A stretch of DNA of 64,000 bases from Bacillota bacterium (GTDB taxonomy: Bacteria > Bacillota > Sulfobacillia > RBS10-35 > Bu92). Where the stretch lies: assembly GCA_014896375.1 (NCBI GenBank), contig JADBKN010000051.1:248001-312000 (forward strand), written 5' to 3'. Under the pieces are notes generated by a model. The model ran no database searches. It was not told the DNA's origin and worked only from the letters and a program-made list of their open reading frames with translations. The position numbers were made by a program, and so were the translations under genes. How positions within the stretch are numbered: the stretch's first letter is position 1; the number at the start of each line of letters is the position of its first letter. Positions 36,150-43,869 of this stretch are shown in pieces.

Positions 36150-36202
36150 GCATAGCGAGCCGGGGAGCATGGAAAAGTCGGCGGCCATGTCGAAATGGAC
36201 CG

Positions 36203-36664
36203 ATGGGTGATCCGTTCATGATGACGCGCCGCCGAGGATCTCAGCCCCGTTTCTGTTTCGTCAACTTGGAGGAGTTGGTGCCGAGAGACCATCTGCTCCG
36301 CCGCATTGACCAGGCGGTGGACTTCAGTTTCATCTACGACAAGGTCCGGCATCTCTACAGTGAAGACAACGGCCGCCCGTCGATCGACCCCGTTGTGCTG
36401 TTCAAGATGACGCTGATCGGGTACCTCTACGGGATCCCGTCCGAGCGGCGGCTGGAACAGGAAGTCCGGCTGAACCTGGCCTATCGTTGGTTTTTGGGTT
36501 TGGAGATCGACGACCCGGTCCCCGACCACTCGACGTTTTCGCAGAACCGGCGCCGGCGGTTTCACGATGCGGGGCTGTTCCAGTCTCGCGTACGCGTGGA
36601 CCTCGCGGCGGCGTACAGCGTTCATGCGGACGACGCCGCGGCGTCTCGCGTTCGCGGGCTCTAG
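36203..36664 (+). pseudogene. Truncated IS1182-like transposase (N-terminal fragment)
   Basis: The first 125 or so residues read like an IS1182-family transposase: FVNLEELVPRDHLLRRIDQAVDFSFIYDKV, YSEDNGRPSIDPVVLFKMTLIGYLYGIPSERRLEQEV, NLAYRWFLGLEIDDPVPDHSTFSQNRRRRF. After GLFQ the match stops and about 29 unrelated residues follow to a stop at 36662. Full family members are about 450-550 residues, so the catalytic C-terminal part is lost. The stop codon lies within the first bases of the adjoining 506-bp element. Codon use (more TTG, TTT, CGT, GAT) is less GC-biased than the neighbouring core genes, consistent with foreign origin. Confidence 0.85.
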
Positions 36665-37162
36665 ACCGATAAGTGTGTGGTGAACACGAGCGTGGCCAAT
36701 GGTAAGAGCTCAAAGAGCATTTCGGACATCGATGTCAGGGTCTCCGGCCGGTCATCGATCGGCTGCTGTCGCGCGACGGGTCCGCTGCTGTGACGTGTAC
36801 GCGATCATGGCCTCGGCTGCGGGGGCTGCGGGGCTAAGGGGTATCCGGTGCCGGCCGGCGAGCGCAGAACCTCGACGGCCGCGGAGCCCCGCAGCCCACG
36901 CGGCGGGCAGAGCCCGGCGACCCGCCGGAGGCGTGCCAGTCCCGGCACCCGGCGGAGGCGAGCCGGGCCCGGCGCGCCTCGGAGCTCGAAAGGCGCGGCA
37001 GCCGCGCCGCCGCCGTCCAGACGGCTCTCAGCACTTTCGACGTGTGCCGTGGAACGACGGGAGCGGCAGAGCAGATGGCCCTCCCGGTGTGTGGGTATCG
37101 CACTCAACCCTTGACGCTTCTGCCGCTCTCTTCCTTCACCACACACTGATCGGTCTAGAGCC
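36657..37162. mobile_element. 506-bp non-autonomous element (MITE-like) with terminal inverted repeats and target duplication
   Basis: The ends are 28-base inverted repeats with a single mismatch: GGCTCTAGACCGAT followed by AAGTGTGTGGTGAA on the left (36657-36684), and the complement with one base changed on the right (37135-37162). Directly outside both ends is the same 9-mer GCGTTCGCG (36648-36656 and 37163-37171), the mark of a transposition event. Inside there is no credible gene. A short stretch near 36747 can be read as GLRPVIDRLLSRDGS, faintly like the start of an IS4-type transposase. The middle is much more GC-rich than the ends. A 9-base duplication fits IS4-like or IS256-like mobilising enzymes. 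Confidence 0.85.
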
Positions 37163-37171
37163 GCGTTCGCG

Positions 37172-37201
37172 TTGACGACGCTCCGCAGCGGCTGCTACAA
37201 T
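37172..37201 (+). promoter_or_regulatory. Promoter of tRNA-Asp
   Basis: TTGACG (37172-37177), 18 bases, TACAAT (37196-37201). The -35 box touches the right copy of the 9-base target duplication, so the 506-bp element landed immediately upstream of this promoter. Confidence 0.8.
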
Positions 37202-37217
37202 TGATCCTGCTTTGCGC

Positions 37218-37293
37218 GGAGGCGTGGTGTAGTGGTGAACATACCGGTCTGTCACACCGGAGATCGCGGGTTCAATTCCCGTCGCCTCCGCCA
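37218..37293 (+). tRNA. tRNA-Asp (GTC)
   Basis: 76 bases including encoded CCA. Acceptor GGAGGCG pairs with CGCCTCC, discriminator G. Anticodon arm CCGGT-CTGTCAC-ACCGG gives anticodon GTC. T arm GCGGGTTCAATTCCCGT. Confidence 0.97.
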
Positions 37294-37390
37294 TTTTATT
37301 TGACCAAGGGGCGCCGGCGGGCGCCTTTTGCGTTTTCGGCGCCGGCGCGCGGTGCGTGCCTTCGGCGCCGAGCGAAGGGGGACGCCGTCG

Positions 37391-38566
37391 ATGCCGCGTG
37401 AACACTCACACCGCGGCCCGTCGGAGCACGACCACGACCCCGCCGGCCACAGCGGACGGGCGCAGGGCCACGGCGACGCGCACCGCCGTCCTGCGCGCCA
37501 GGACCGCCACGAGCACACGCACGCCCGCCACACCGGCCACGACCACGCGCACACCGGCCACGAGCACGTGCTCTCCAGCCACGCCGGCTATGGCCACACG
37601 GATGACGGTCCTGCAGACCACCGGCACGGTCGGGCACACCACCATCACGGCCACGCGCACCACCACCACGGCCACTCGCACCACCACGCCGCGCCGGACC
37701 GCCTGCGCGAGGCCTTCTTCCTCGCGCTCGCCATCCTTGCGGTGGAGGTGGCTGGCGGCCTTGTCGCAAACAGCCTCGCGCTCCTCAGCGACGCCGGCCA
37801 CATGCTCACCGACGCGGCGGCCGTGGGGCTCGCCTGGCTGACGAGCGCCTGGAGCCGCCGCCGGCCGACGAAGCGCTGGACATACGGCTACGTCCGCGCC
37901 GGTATCCTCAGCGCCGCCGTCAACGCCCTGACCCTGCTCGCCGTGTCCGCGTGGATCGCGTACGAGGCCGCGCTGCGCCTCGCGCGCCCCGAACCCGCCT
38001 CGGGCCCTGTGATGTCGCTCGTCGCGCTCTTCGCGCTCGTGGCGAACACGGCCGTCGCCTGGCGCATGGGACACGGCCACGGGGACCTCAACACGCGCAG
38101 CGCCTGGCTGCACATCGTCGGGGACGCGGCCGCGTCGGCGGGCGTGCTCCTCGGCGGGCTCGTCATCGGCCTGACCGGCTGGCGGTGGGTCGACCCGGCG
38201 ATCAGCCTCGGCATCGCCACACTGATCCTCTTCGGAGTGGCGCGGCTCGCCCGGGAAGTCGTGCAGATCCTCATGGAGGGCGCGCCGCCGGGCGTGGACG
38301 TCGAGGAGGTGGCCGCGGCCCTGCGCGAGCTCCCGGGCGTGCGCGAAGTCCACGATCTGCACGTGTGGAACCTCGATGCCGAGCGGACGATGCTGACCTG
38401 CCACCTGGTCGTCGAGGACGCGTCCCTCGCGTCCGTCAACGACCTACTCCGCCGCGCCGAGACGCTTCTTGAGGAGCGCTTCAGCGTCCGCCACAGCACT
38501 CTTCAGGTGGAAGGGGCGGAGCTCGGCCACTCCGGCAGCCTTCTCTGTGCGGCGTGCTTCCGCTGA
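37391..38566 (+). CDS. CDF-family cation efflux transporter with a long His-rich N-terminus
   Basis: Cation diffusion facilitator (ZitB/CzcD type) that exports Zn2+ or similar metals in exchange for protons. The 391-residue protein has over 30 histidines in its first 105 residues (runs such as HHHHGHAHHHHGHSHHH). The six-helix membrane domain has the metal-site motif SLALLSDAGHMLTDAAAVGLAW (HxxxD) and WLHIVGDAAASAGVLLGG (HxxxD). A C-terminal ferredoxin-like cytoplasmic domain contains VHDLHVWNLDAERTMLTCHLVVED. ATG 37391 follows AAGGGGGA. The N-terminal extension is several times longer than usual. Confidence 0.93.
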   Translation: MPREHSHRGPSEHDHDPAGHSGRAQGHGDAHRRPARQDRHEHTHARHTGHDHAHTGHEHVLSSHAGYGHTDDGPADHRHGRAHHHHGHAHHHHGHSHHHAAPDRLREAFFLALAILAVEVAGGLVANSLALLSDAGHMLTDAAAVGLAWLTSAWSRRRPTKRWTYGYVRAGILSAAVNALTLLAVSAWIAYEAALRLARPEPASGPVMSLVALFALVANTAVAWRMGHGHGDLNTRSAWLHIVGDAAASAGVLLGGLVIGLTGWRWVDPAISLGIATLILFGVARLAREVVQILMEGAPPGVDVEEVAAALRELPGVREVHDLHVWNLDAERTMLTCHLVVEDASLASVNDLLRRAETLLEERFSVRHSTLQVEGAELGHSGSLLCAACFR

Positions 38567-38674
38567 GCGCCGCAGCGACGCGTGGAGCGCCCCGCCGGGG
38601 CCGTAGAGCGCCCTGCCGGGCCTTGAGCGCCCCGCGCCCCCTTCTGGGCAGACTAAACGCCCGGGAGGATGCGC

Positions 38675-39016
38675 GTGAAGCACGTCATGCTGCTCACCGT
38701 CAAGCTGGCCCTCGTCTGGTCCATCCTGGGCGTGATGTTCACGCTCTTGCGCCTGCCGACCGAACCGCTCTTTGAGCTGGCGGCCGCTGTGACGGCGGTG
38801 GGGTACGTCGCCGGGGACCTTTTCCTCTTGAGGTACGGCAACCTGGCCGCGGCCGCGGCCGATGCGGTCATCGCGACGGTCATCATTTGGAGCTTGACGG
38901 CGCTCCTCGGCACGCCGCTGGGCCTGGGCGCCGCCCTGATGGTGGGCGCGGCCGTCGGCGTGGGTGAAGTGCTGTTTCACGCGTTCGTGGCCCACGCGCT
39001 GCGCATCGGCGTGTGA
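38675..39016 (+). CDS. DUF2512 (YndM-like) small membrane protein
   Basis: A 113-residue protein with four hydrophobic segments ([77 protein letters not shown]) matching DUF2512 of spore formers. Function unknown. GTG 38675 is preferred to ATG 38669 because GGAGG (38664-38668) directly abuts the ATG. Confidence 0.8.
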   Translation: MKHVMLLTVKLALVWSILGVMFTLLRLPTEPLFELAAAVTAVGYVAGDLFLLRYGNLAAAAADAVIATVIIWSLTALLGTPLGLGAALMVGAAVGVGEVLFHAFVAHALRIGV

Positions 39017-39056
39017 GCGGCGCGCCGGCCCGAGGGTCTGCCGCGCGGGCACCGGT

Positions 39057-39086
39057 TTGCCCGGCCCGGCGGCGCAGGGATACAAT
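39057..39086 (+). promoter_or_regulatory. Probable promoter of sodA
   Basis: TTGCCC (39057-39062), 18 bases, TACAAT (39081-39086). Leader of about 28 bases containing AAGGGTGATG. Confidence 0.65.
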
Positions 39087-39120
39087 GGGTTCGCCGGACA
39101 ATCATGGAAGGGTGATGCTG

Positions 39121-39732
39121 ATGGCGTTCACACTGCCACCGTTGCCATATGACTACAACGCGTTGGAACCGCACATCGACGAGCAGACGATGCGCATCCA
39201 CCACGACAAGCACCACGGCACGTACGTCAACAACCTCAACGCCGCACTGGAGGGGCACCCGGAGCTCCAGTCGCTGAGCATCGAGGAGTTGCTCTCCTCG
39301 CTCGACCGGGTTCCGGAATCGATCCGCACGGCGGTCCGCAACAACGGCGGCGGCCACGCGAACCACACCCTCTTCTGGGAGATCATGAGCCCCAACGGCG
39401 GTGGGCAGCCCACAGGGGCGCTGGCGAAGGCCATTGAGGAGACGTTCGGCAGCTTTGAGAAGTTCAAGGAGGAGTTCACGAAGGCCGCGACCGGCCGCTT
39501 CGGCAGCGGCTGGGCGTGGCTCGTCCTGGATCACGGCCGTCTCGCCATCACGAGCACGCCGAACCAGGACAATCCCATCATGGAGGGCAGAAAGCCGATC
39601 CTCGGCCTCGACGTCTGGGAGCACGCGTACTACTTGAAGTACCAAAACCGGCGCCCGGAGTACATCGCGGCGTGGTGGAACGTCGTCAACTGGGACGCGG
39701 TGGCCAAGCGCTACGAGGAAGCGCGCGGCTGA
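39121..39732 (+). CDS. sodA: Superoxide dismutase (Mn/Fe)
   Basis: Converts superoxide to oxygen and hydrogen peroxide. The 203-residue enzyme begins [32 protein letters not shown], with His27 a metal ligand. [20 protein letters not shown] supplies the second His, and [22 protein letters not shown] the Asp and His ligands. Gly-Gly pairs and the residue pattern favour manganese. Cytoplasmic, with no signal peptide. Confidence 0.97.
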   Translation: MAFTLPPLPYDYNALEPHIDEQTMRIHHDKHHGTYVNNLNAALEGHPELQSLSIEELLSSLDRVPESIRTAVRNNGGGHANHTLFWEIMSPNGGGQPTGALAKAIEETFGSFEKFKEEFTKAATGRFGSGWAWLVLDHGRLAITSTPNQDNPIMEGRKPILGLDVWEHAYYLKYQNRRPEYIAAWWNVVNWDAVAKRYEEARG

Positions 39733-39778
39733 GCAGCGCCGCGCCGCGGCGGAAGACGGCGCGGTTCTCAACGCACCC

Positions 39779-39807
39779 GCCCCGCCCCGGCATGCCGGCG
39801 GCGGGGC
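39779..39807. terminator. GC-rich hairpin between convergent sodA and trmL
   Basis: GCCCCGCCCCGGC (39779-39791) can pair with GCCGGCGGCGGGGC (39794-39807) with one bulge. No T-tract on either strand, so intrinsic termination is uncertain, but its position suits a shared end signal. Confidence 0.35.
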
Positions 39808-39814
39808 GGCATCG

Positions 39815-40300
39815 TTATACGAGACCCGGGAAACCCCATTGGCGGTAGGCCTCGAAGGCGACGACGGCCACGCTGTTGGAGAGGTTCAGGGAGCGCGCGC
39901 CCGGCCTCATGGGGATGCGCAGGCCTCGTCCCGGGTACCGCTCCACGAGCGCGAGGGGCAGGCCGCGCGACTCGCTGCCGAAGACGAGGCAATCGCCCGG
40001 CTGGAAGCGGACCTCGTCGTAGCGCGCGCCGCCGCGCGTCGTCACGAGCCAGACGCGCTCCGCCGGCCAGGCGACGGCGAAGCTCGGCCAGTCATCGTGC
40101 TCCGTCCACGAGACGAGGTCCCAATAGTCGACGCCCGCGCGCCGCAGGTGGCGGTCGTCCAGGCGGAAGCCGAGCGGGTGCACGAGGTGCAGGTGAGCGC
40201 CCAACACGGCGCACGTGCGCGCCACGTTGCCCGCGTTCTGCGGGATTTCGGGCTGCACCAGCGCGATGTGGAGAAGTGCGGAGTCCTGTGCGTCCGTCAT
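39815..40300 (-). CDS. trmL: tRNA (cytidine/uridine-2'-O-)-methyltransferase TrmL
   Basis: SPOUT-fold enzyme that methylates the ribose of the wobble base in certain leucine tRNAs. The 161-residue protein has LHIALVQPEIPQNAGNVARTCAVLGAHLHLVHPLGF, CLVFGSESRGLPLAL and the C-terminal knot IPMRPGARSLNLSNSVAVVAFEAYRQWGF. Start codon uncertain. ATG 40306 and ATG 40300 are both possible, no ribosome-binding site is seen, and the promoter below would put the transcript start at about 40302, so the mRNA may be leaderless. Confidence 0.95.
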   Translation of the reverse strand: MTDAQDSALLHIALVQPEIPQNAGNVARTCAVLGAHLHLVHPLGFRLDDRHLRRAGVDYWDLVSWTEHDDWPSFAVAWPAERVWLVTTRGGARYDEVRFQPGDCLVFGSESRGLPLALVERYPGRGLRIPMRPGARSLNLSNSVAVVAFEAYRQWGFPGLV

Positions 40301-40308
40301 GGCCATAG

Positions 40309-40337
40309 AGTATCCTCAGGTGGCCATGGCCTGGCAA
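40309..40337 (-). promoter_or_regulatory. Promoter of trmL
   Basis: On the minus strand TTGCCA (40337-40332), 17 bases, GATACT (40314-40309). Expected initiation near 40302. Confidence 0.6.
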
Positions 40338-40351
40338 ACGCTGCCCACATA

Positions 40352-40381
40352 TTGCGGGCGCGCGGCGCCATCGCGTAAAAT
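40352..40381 (+). promoter_or_regulatory. Promoter of the tRNA-Gly/tRNA-Thr unit
   Basis: TTGCGG (40352-40357), 18 bases, TAAAAT (40376-40381), 12 bases before tRNA-Gly. Confidence 0.75.
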
Positions 40382-40393
40382 GATTGGCGCCAT

Positions 40394-40467
40394 GCGGGTG
40401 TAGTTCAATGGTAGAACGAAAGCTTCCCAAGCTTTAGACGAGGGTTCGATTCCCTTCACCCGCTCCA
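40394..40467 (+). tRNA. tRNA-Gly (CCC)
   Basis: 74 bases with encoded CCA. Acceptor GCGGGTG/CACCCGC. Anticodon arm AAAGC-TTCCCAA-GCTTT gives CCC. T arm GAGGGTTCGATTCCCTT. Confidence 0.96.
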
Positions 40468-40484
40468 GATTTGTCCATGTTTCG

Positions 40485-40560
40485 GCTGGCGTAGCTCAGT
40501 CGGCAGAGCGAGCGATTCGTAATCGCTAGGTCGAGGGTTCAAGTCCCTCCGCCAGCTCCA
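40485..40560 (+). tRNA. tRNA-Thr (CGT)
   Basis: 76 bases with encoded CCA. Acceptor GCTGGCG/CGCCAGC. Anticodon arm AGCGA-TTCGTAA-TCGCT gives CGT. Seventeen bases after tRNA-Gly, so co-transcribed. Confidence 0.96.
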
Positions 40561-40565
40561 GCTTC

Positions 40566-40599
40566 AAGGCCCCGGCTCGCCACGGTTTCGGGGCCTTTT
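40566..40599 (+). terminator. Rho-independent terminator of the tRNA unit
   Basis: AAGGCCCCG (40566-40574) pairs with CGGGGCCTT (40589-40597), followed by TT. Loop of 14 bases. Confidence 0.8.
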
Positions 40600-40639
40600 G
40601 CCACATGAGATCAGCGCAGTGCCGCCGGGAGGGTCCGCC

Positions 40640-41098
40640 GTGACACGCTGGTTTCGTCTGACCGGCGAGCCGATCGACGTCGACGACCGCCTTCCCGTGC
40701 TGGTCGCAGAGCTGCTCGCCGACACGCGGGTAGTCGCCGCCTATCTCTTCGGCTCCTACGGCACGCCCGAGCAGACCCCGCTCAGCGACGTGGACGTGGC
40801 GCTTTTGCTACGCCGTGACGTGGCGGTGACCGGCGCGCTCCGCCTGGATTTCATCGGACGGATCGGCGACGCCCTGGGTGAGGAGGACGTGTCCGTCACG
40901 CTCCTCAACGACGCCCCGCTCCCCCTTCAGTTCGAGATCCTGAGCACAGGCCGCCTGCTCCTCGTGACGGACGAGGAAGCGCTCGCGGACTTCGTGGAGC
41001 ACATCTGTAAGCGCTATGGCGATTATGCGATCGACTACCTAGCCATGCTGGCCGAATACGACGCCGCGCTGCGCGAGGACAGCGACCTTCATGGCTGA
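40640..41098 (+). CDS. MNT-type nucleotidyltransferase antitoxin (MntA-like)
   Basis: A 152-residue minimal nucleotidyltransferase. The diagnostic motif is GSYGTPEQTPLSDVDVALL: Gly38-Ser39 and the metal-binding Asp50 and Asp52 (GSx10DxD). In MNT/HEPN pairs this protein neutralises the HepT RNase, in studied cases by adding AMP to it. GTG 40640 is taken as start because GGGAGGG lies 6 bases upstream; the frame is open back to 40598 inside the tRNA terminator. The downstream toxin gene overlaps it by 8 bases. Confidence 0.9.
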   Translation: MTRWFRLTGEPIDVDDRLPVLVAELLADTRVVAAYLFGSYGTPEQTPLSDVDVALLLRRDVAVTGALRLDFIGRIGDALGEEDVSVTLLNDAPLPLQFEILSTGRLLLVTDEEALADFVEHICKRYGDYAIDYLAMLAEYDAALREDSDLHG

Positions 41099-41519
41099 TG
41101 TGCAGCGCGACAAACTGCGCGACAAGCTTCAGGTCATTGAGGAGCGCTTGCGACGGCTGCGCGACCTCGCGGCGCGGAGTCGTGAGGTTTTCCTCGCCGA
41201 TCCGGTGCTGCAGGATGCCGCCGTCCGAAATTTGCAGGTCGCGACCGAGGCCATGATCGACATCGCCCATCACCTGGTCGCGCGGCTGCGATTGGGCACA
41301 CCCAAGACCTACGCGGAAGCCGTCGAGCAGCTGGTCGACGCCCGGATTCTTCCGGAGCAGGACCGGGATGTTCTGCACGGCATGATCCGCTTCCGCAACC
41401 GAGTCGTCCACCTCTACGACGACGTGGATGCGGAGGAAGTCTATACCCTTCTTCAGGAACGGTTGACGGATTTCGAACGCTTCCACGCCGCCATCGCGAA
41501 ACGCTTCTTCACAACGTAG
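41091..41519 (+). CDS. HepT-like HEPN ribonuclease toxin (DUF86)
   Basis: A 142-residue all-helical HEPN protein. The catalytic motif Rx4HxY is intact as RNRVVHLY (Arg102, His107, Tyr109). The DUF86 block NLQVATEAMIDIAHHLVARLRLG precedes it. It is predicted to cut RNA when not held by its MNT partner. The start (ATG 41091) lies inside the antitoxin gene with no ribosome-binding site of its own, so synthesis depends on antitoxin translation. It ends 12 bases from a convergent lipoprotein gene. Confidence 0.9.
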   Translation: MADVQRDKLRDKLQVIEERLRRLRDLAARSREVFLADPVLQDAAVRNLQVATEAMIDIAHHLVARLRLGTPKTYAEAVEQLVDARILPEQDRDVLHGMIRFRNRVVHLYDDVDAEEVYTLLQERLTDFERFHAAIAKRFFTT

Positions 41520-41531
41520 CCGCGCCCCGCG

Positions 41532-42101
41532 TCAGCGCGACGGCTCCATCGGCTGCAGCGGGTGGCCGGAGAGGATCCCCTCGACCTCCTCCCATCCCTC
41601 GGGGAAGGCGTAATTGTACCGCGACGGCAGCGCGAACACGTAACGGCTGTTGCGGCCGAGCTCCGACGGCCCGATGGGCGCCGCGCCGATGTGAAAACGC
41701 CCGTCCTGGAGCGCCGCCCACTGGGCGGTGGTGAAGACCATGATCGGGATGTCCTGGCGCGGGTGATCGGTCGTCCACTGGGGATGGCGGATGGAGATGA
41801 GCGGACCGCGCTCCACCACCTGGCCGGCGTTCGGCCCGTCGATGGCCAGGCCCTCCCACTGGCTCTCCACGATGCGGTAACCGGCCCAGCTGGCCGGCAG
41901 CGTGAAGGTGAAGCCGTACTTCGTGTGGGTGTAGGCGATCGTCGCCACCGGCACCCCTTCCGAGGCTTCCGACGCCTGTGCGCCGCCCGCCCCCGGCTCT
42001 CCCGCAGCGGAGCCGCAGCCCACAAGCGGCATGCCGAGGAGCACGGCCAGCCCTGCGGCGGCGACCCCCTTCCGCAACGTCTGCGACCACGTCTTCATCA
42101 T
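41532..42101 (-). CDS. Lipoprotein of unknown function
   Basis: A 189-residue protein with a lipoprotein signal peptide: a basic start (MMKTWSQTLRKG), a hydrophobic core and the lipobox LVGC near residue 29. A Gly/Ala/Ser linker follows. The rest (YGFTFTLPASWAGYRIVESQW ... GQVVERGPLISIRHP ... IPIMVFTTAQWAALQDGRF) resembles a PsbP-like/DUF beta fold seen in many Firmicute lipoproteins, but I do not recognise a named family. It should be anchored on the outer face of the membrane. GAGGTGAT precedes the ATG. Confidence 0.75.
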   Translation of the reverse strand: MMKTWSQTLRKGVAAAGLAVLLGMPLVGCGSAAGEPGAGGAQASEASEGVPVATIAYTHTKYGFTFTLPASWAGYRIVESQWEGLAIDGPNAGQVVERGPLISIRHPQWTTDHPRQDIPIMVFTTAQWAALQDGRFHIGAAPIGPSELGRNSRYVFALPSRYNYAFPEGWEEVEGILSGHPLQPMEPSR

Positions 42102-42311
42102 CGATCACCTCGAAGGATTCCACGCCCGTGTTGGACGCCGTATGGCCCCTAGAGTTCCGGCGCGGACGCGGGTTGCGCTAAGGCGCGGGTCGCGTCCAGT
42201 GGTGCGAATCGGCGGCCAGGCTCGCAGGCGCTCCTCCCTTGCCAGTGCGTCCGGCGCCCGGGAGAATGATGCTGCGCCGTCGACGGTGGGACGCGAAGGA
42301 GGGTGCCGTGA

Positions 42312-42911
42312 ATGAAGTTCGTCCTGGGTAAACCCCCGGCAAGCGACGATTTCACGCCCTCAGAAGGCGCCTGGATTCGTCTGAAGGAACCCGCCAGCAT
42401 GTGGATTCTGCAGCTGGCGAGCCTTCCCATCGGCCTGGCGCTCGTGGCCGCCATGCTGCTTCTGGCCGCGGTGCTGGGGCTCCCGGGCTCCATCGTGATC
42501 GACGGGGCTTCCCTTGCGGCGCTCCCGTTGATCATCCCGGCGCACGAGCTCTTGCACGGCCTGGCGTATCCGGTGCGCCTGTCCTCTCCGCGCGTGATGC
42601 TCGGCTTCTGGCCCTCCTCCCTCGTGTTCTACGCCCATTTCAACGGGGAGATCGCGCGCGCTCGCTTCCTCGCCGTCCTTCTCGCGCCGCTTTTCGTTCT
42701 TTCTGTGCTGCCGCTCCTCATCCTCAAGCTGGCCGGCGGGCACGGCGCCCCCTTCATCATGGCCGCCTCTGCGATGAACGCGTTCGTGTCCTGCGGCGAT
42801 GTCTTCGGCGCGCTATTGATCCTCTTCCAGGTCCCGCGCGGGGCCGTCATCCGCAACCAGGGCTGGAAGACCTATTGGACCGTCCGCCAGGCGGCTTCTC
42901 TTCAGCGTTAG
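42312..42911 (+). CDS. DUF3267 membrane protein with HExxH motif
   Basis: A 199-residue protein with four hydrophobic segments. The motif IIPAHELLHGLAYPV (HELLH) matches the zinc-binding site of site-2-protease-like metallopeptidases and is conserved in DUF3267. A later NAFVSCGDVFGALLI carries an Asp that could be the third ligand. The family is likely an intramembrane metalloprotease, but no substrate is known. ATG 42312 follows GGAGGGTG. Confidence 0.8.
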   Translation: MKFVLGKPPASDDFTPSEGAWIRLKEPASMWILQLASLPIGLALVAAMLLLAAVLGLPGSIVIDGASLAALPLIIPAHELLHGLAYPVRLSSPRVMLGFWPSSLVFYAHFNGEIARARFLAVLLAPLFVLSVLPLLILKLAGGHGAPFIMAASAMNAFVSCGDVFGALLILFQVPRGAVIRNQGWKTYWTVRQAASLQR

Positions 42912-43019
42912 GCAACGCCGGAACCGTGCACGCCGATTCGTCACGCGGCGCGCGCGAGGAATGCGCGCGGCGGAGCGCGAAGTGATTCGGCCTGAACACC
43001 TCAGCGAGGAGCGTCGGCT

Positions 43020-43763
43020 GTGTGTCGCCTTTTGGCCTACGCCGCCTCCCGGGCGGTCTCGCCCCGGGATCTCTTGGGCGGTTCTATTGAAGACTTCCGT
43101 AGGTTATCCGCGGTGCACCGGGACGGCTGGGGCGCCGCCTGGCTGGACGAAAGCGGCAGCGTGCAGCTCGACAAGGCCCCGGAGCCAGGCCTGGAGAGCC
43201 CGGCCTTCGCCGCGCGGCTCGACGCGCTGCGCAGCCGGGCCGCCATCGTGCACCTGCGCTGGGCCACGGGAGGCCTGCCGGTCTGCCTCCCCAACACGCA
43301 CCCCTTCCGCTTTGAGGGGGTGGCCTTTGCGCACAACGGCGGCGTGGACAAGGAGTTCGTGCGCCGCCTGGTCGCGCCCGCGTACCTCCGCGACCTGGAA
43401 GGGACGACGGACAGCGAGCTCTACTTCCGCGCCCTCCTCTCCGCGATGACCGAGACCGGCGACGCCTTCGAGGCGTTTGCACGCGTGGTGCGCGCCATCC
43501 GGAGGGAGGGGGAGCATACCGGGCTGAACTTCCTCCTGCTCACGCCGCGCGCGTTGTACGCCGCCTGTGCGTTCCACCCGCGGTCGAAGATCCTGGAGAC
43601 CGACCCGGACTACTACGTCCTCCGCTACCGCGTGGAGCCGGATGCCGTGCTGGTCGCGTCCTCCGGCTGGGCGGAGGCCGATGCCTGGCCGGCCCTGCCG
43701 AACGGGCGGGCGATCGCCGTGGACCTCGCCACGCTGGACGTGAAAGAGGCGGACATCGCCTGA
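43020..43763 (+). CDS. Class II glutamine amidotransferase, EgtC/YafJ-like
   Basis: A 247-residue Ntn-hydrolase. Removal of the initiator leaves Cys2 as nucleophile (MCRLLAYAASRAVSPRDLL). Other motifs are HRDGWGAAWL, IVHLRWATGG and NTHPFRFEGVAFAHNGGV. There is no synthase domain, so it acts alone as a glutaminase or gamma-glutamyl hydrolase. The best-known relative of this layout, EgtC, removes gamma-glutamyl from an ergothioneine intermediate. The glutamine-synthetase-like gene follows 106 bases later on the same strand. GTG start with GAGGAG upstream. Confidence 0.85.
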   Translation: MCRLLAYAASRAVSPRDLLGGSIEDFRRLSAVHRDGWGAAWLDESGSVQLDKAPEPGLESPAFAARLDALRSRAAIVHLRWATGGLPVCLPNTHPFRFEGVAFAHNGGVDKEFVRRLVAPAYLRDLEGTTDSELYFRALLSAMTETGDAFEAFARVVRAIRREGEHTGLNFLLLTPRALYAACAFHPRSKILETDPDYYVLRYRVEPDAVLVASSGWAEADAWPALPNGRAIAVDLATLDVKEADIA

Positions 43764-43869
43764 GCGCGCCGCGTCGTGGGCGAGGGACGAGGTCTCGGCA
43801 ACGGGACGAGGCCTCGCGGGAGAGGACGCGGCGGATCGGGACGGACGAGGCCGAAATGGAGGGGACGAC

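Noticed and set aside
36699-37175. 158-codon open frame filling the 506-bp element
   Set aside because: Pro/Arg/Ala-rich with no similarity I recognise, and it runs through the right inverted repeat. Treated as non-coding.
37615-37700. Short CAC/CAT-rich tandem repeats resembling a microsatellite or CRISPR-like pattern
   Set aside because: They encode the His-rich N-terminus of the CDF transporter in frame. There are no spacers of constant length.
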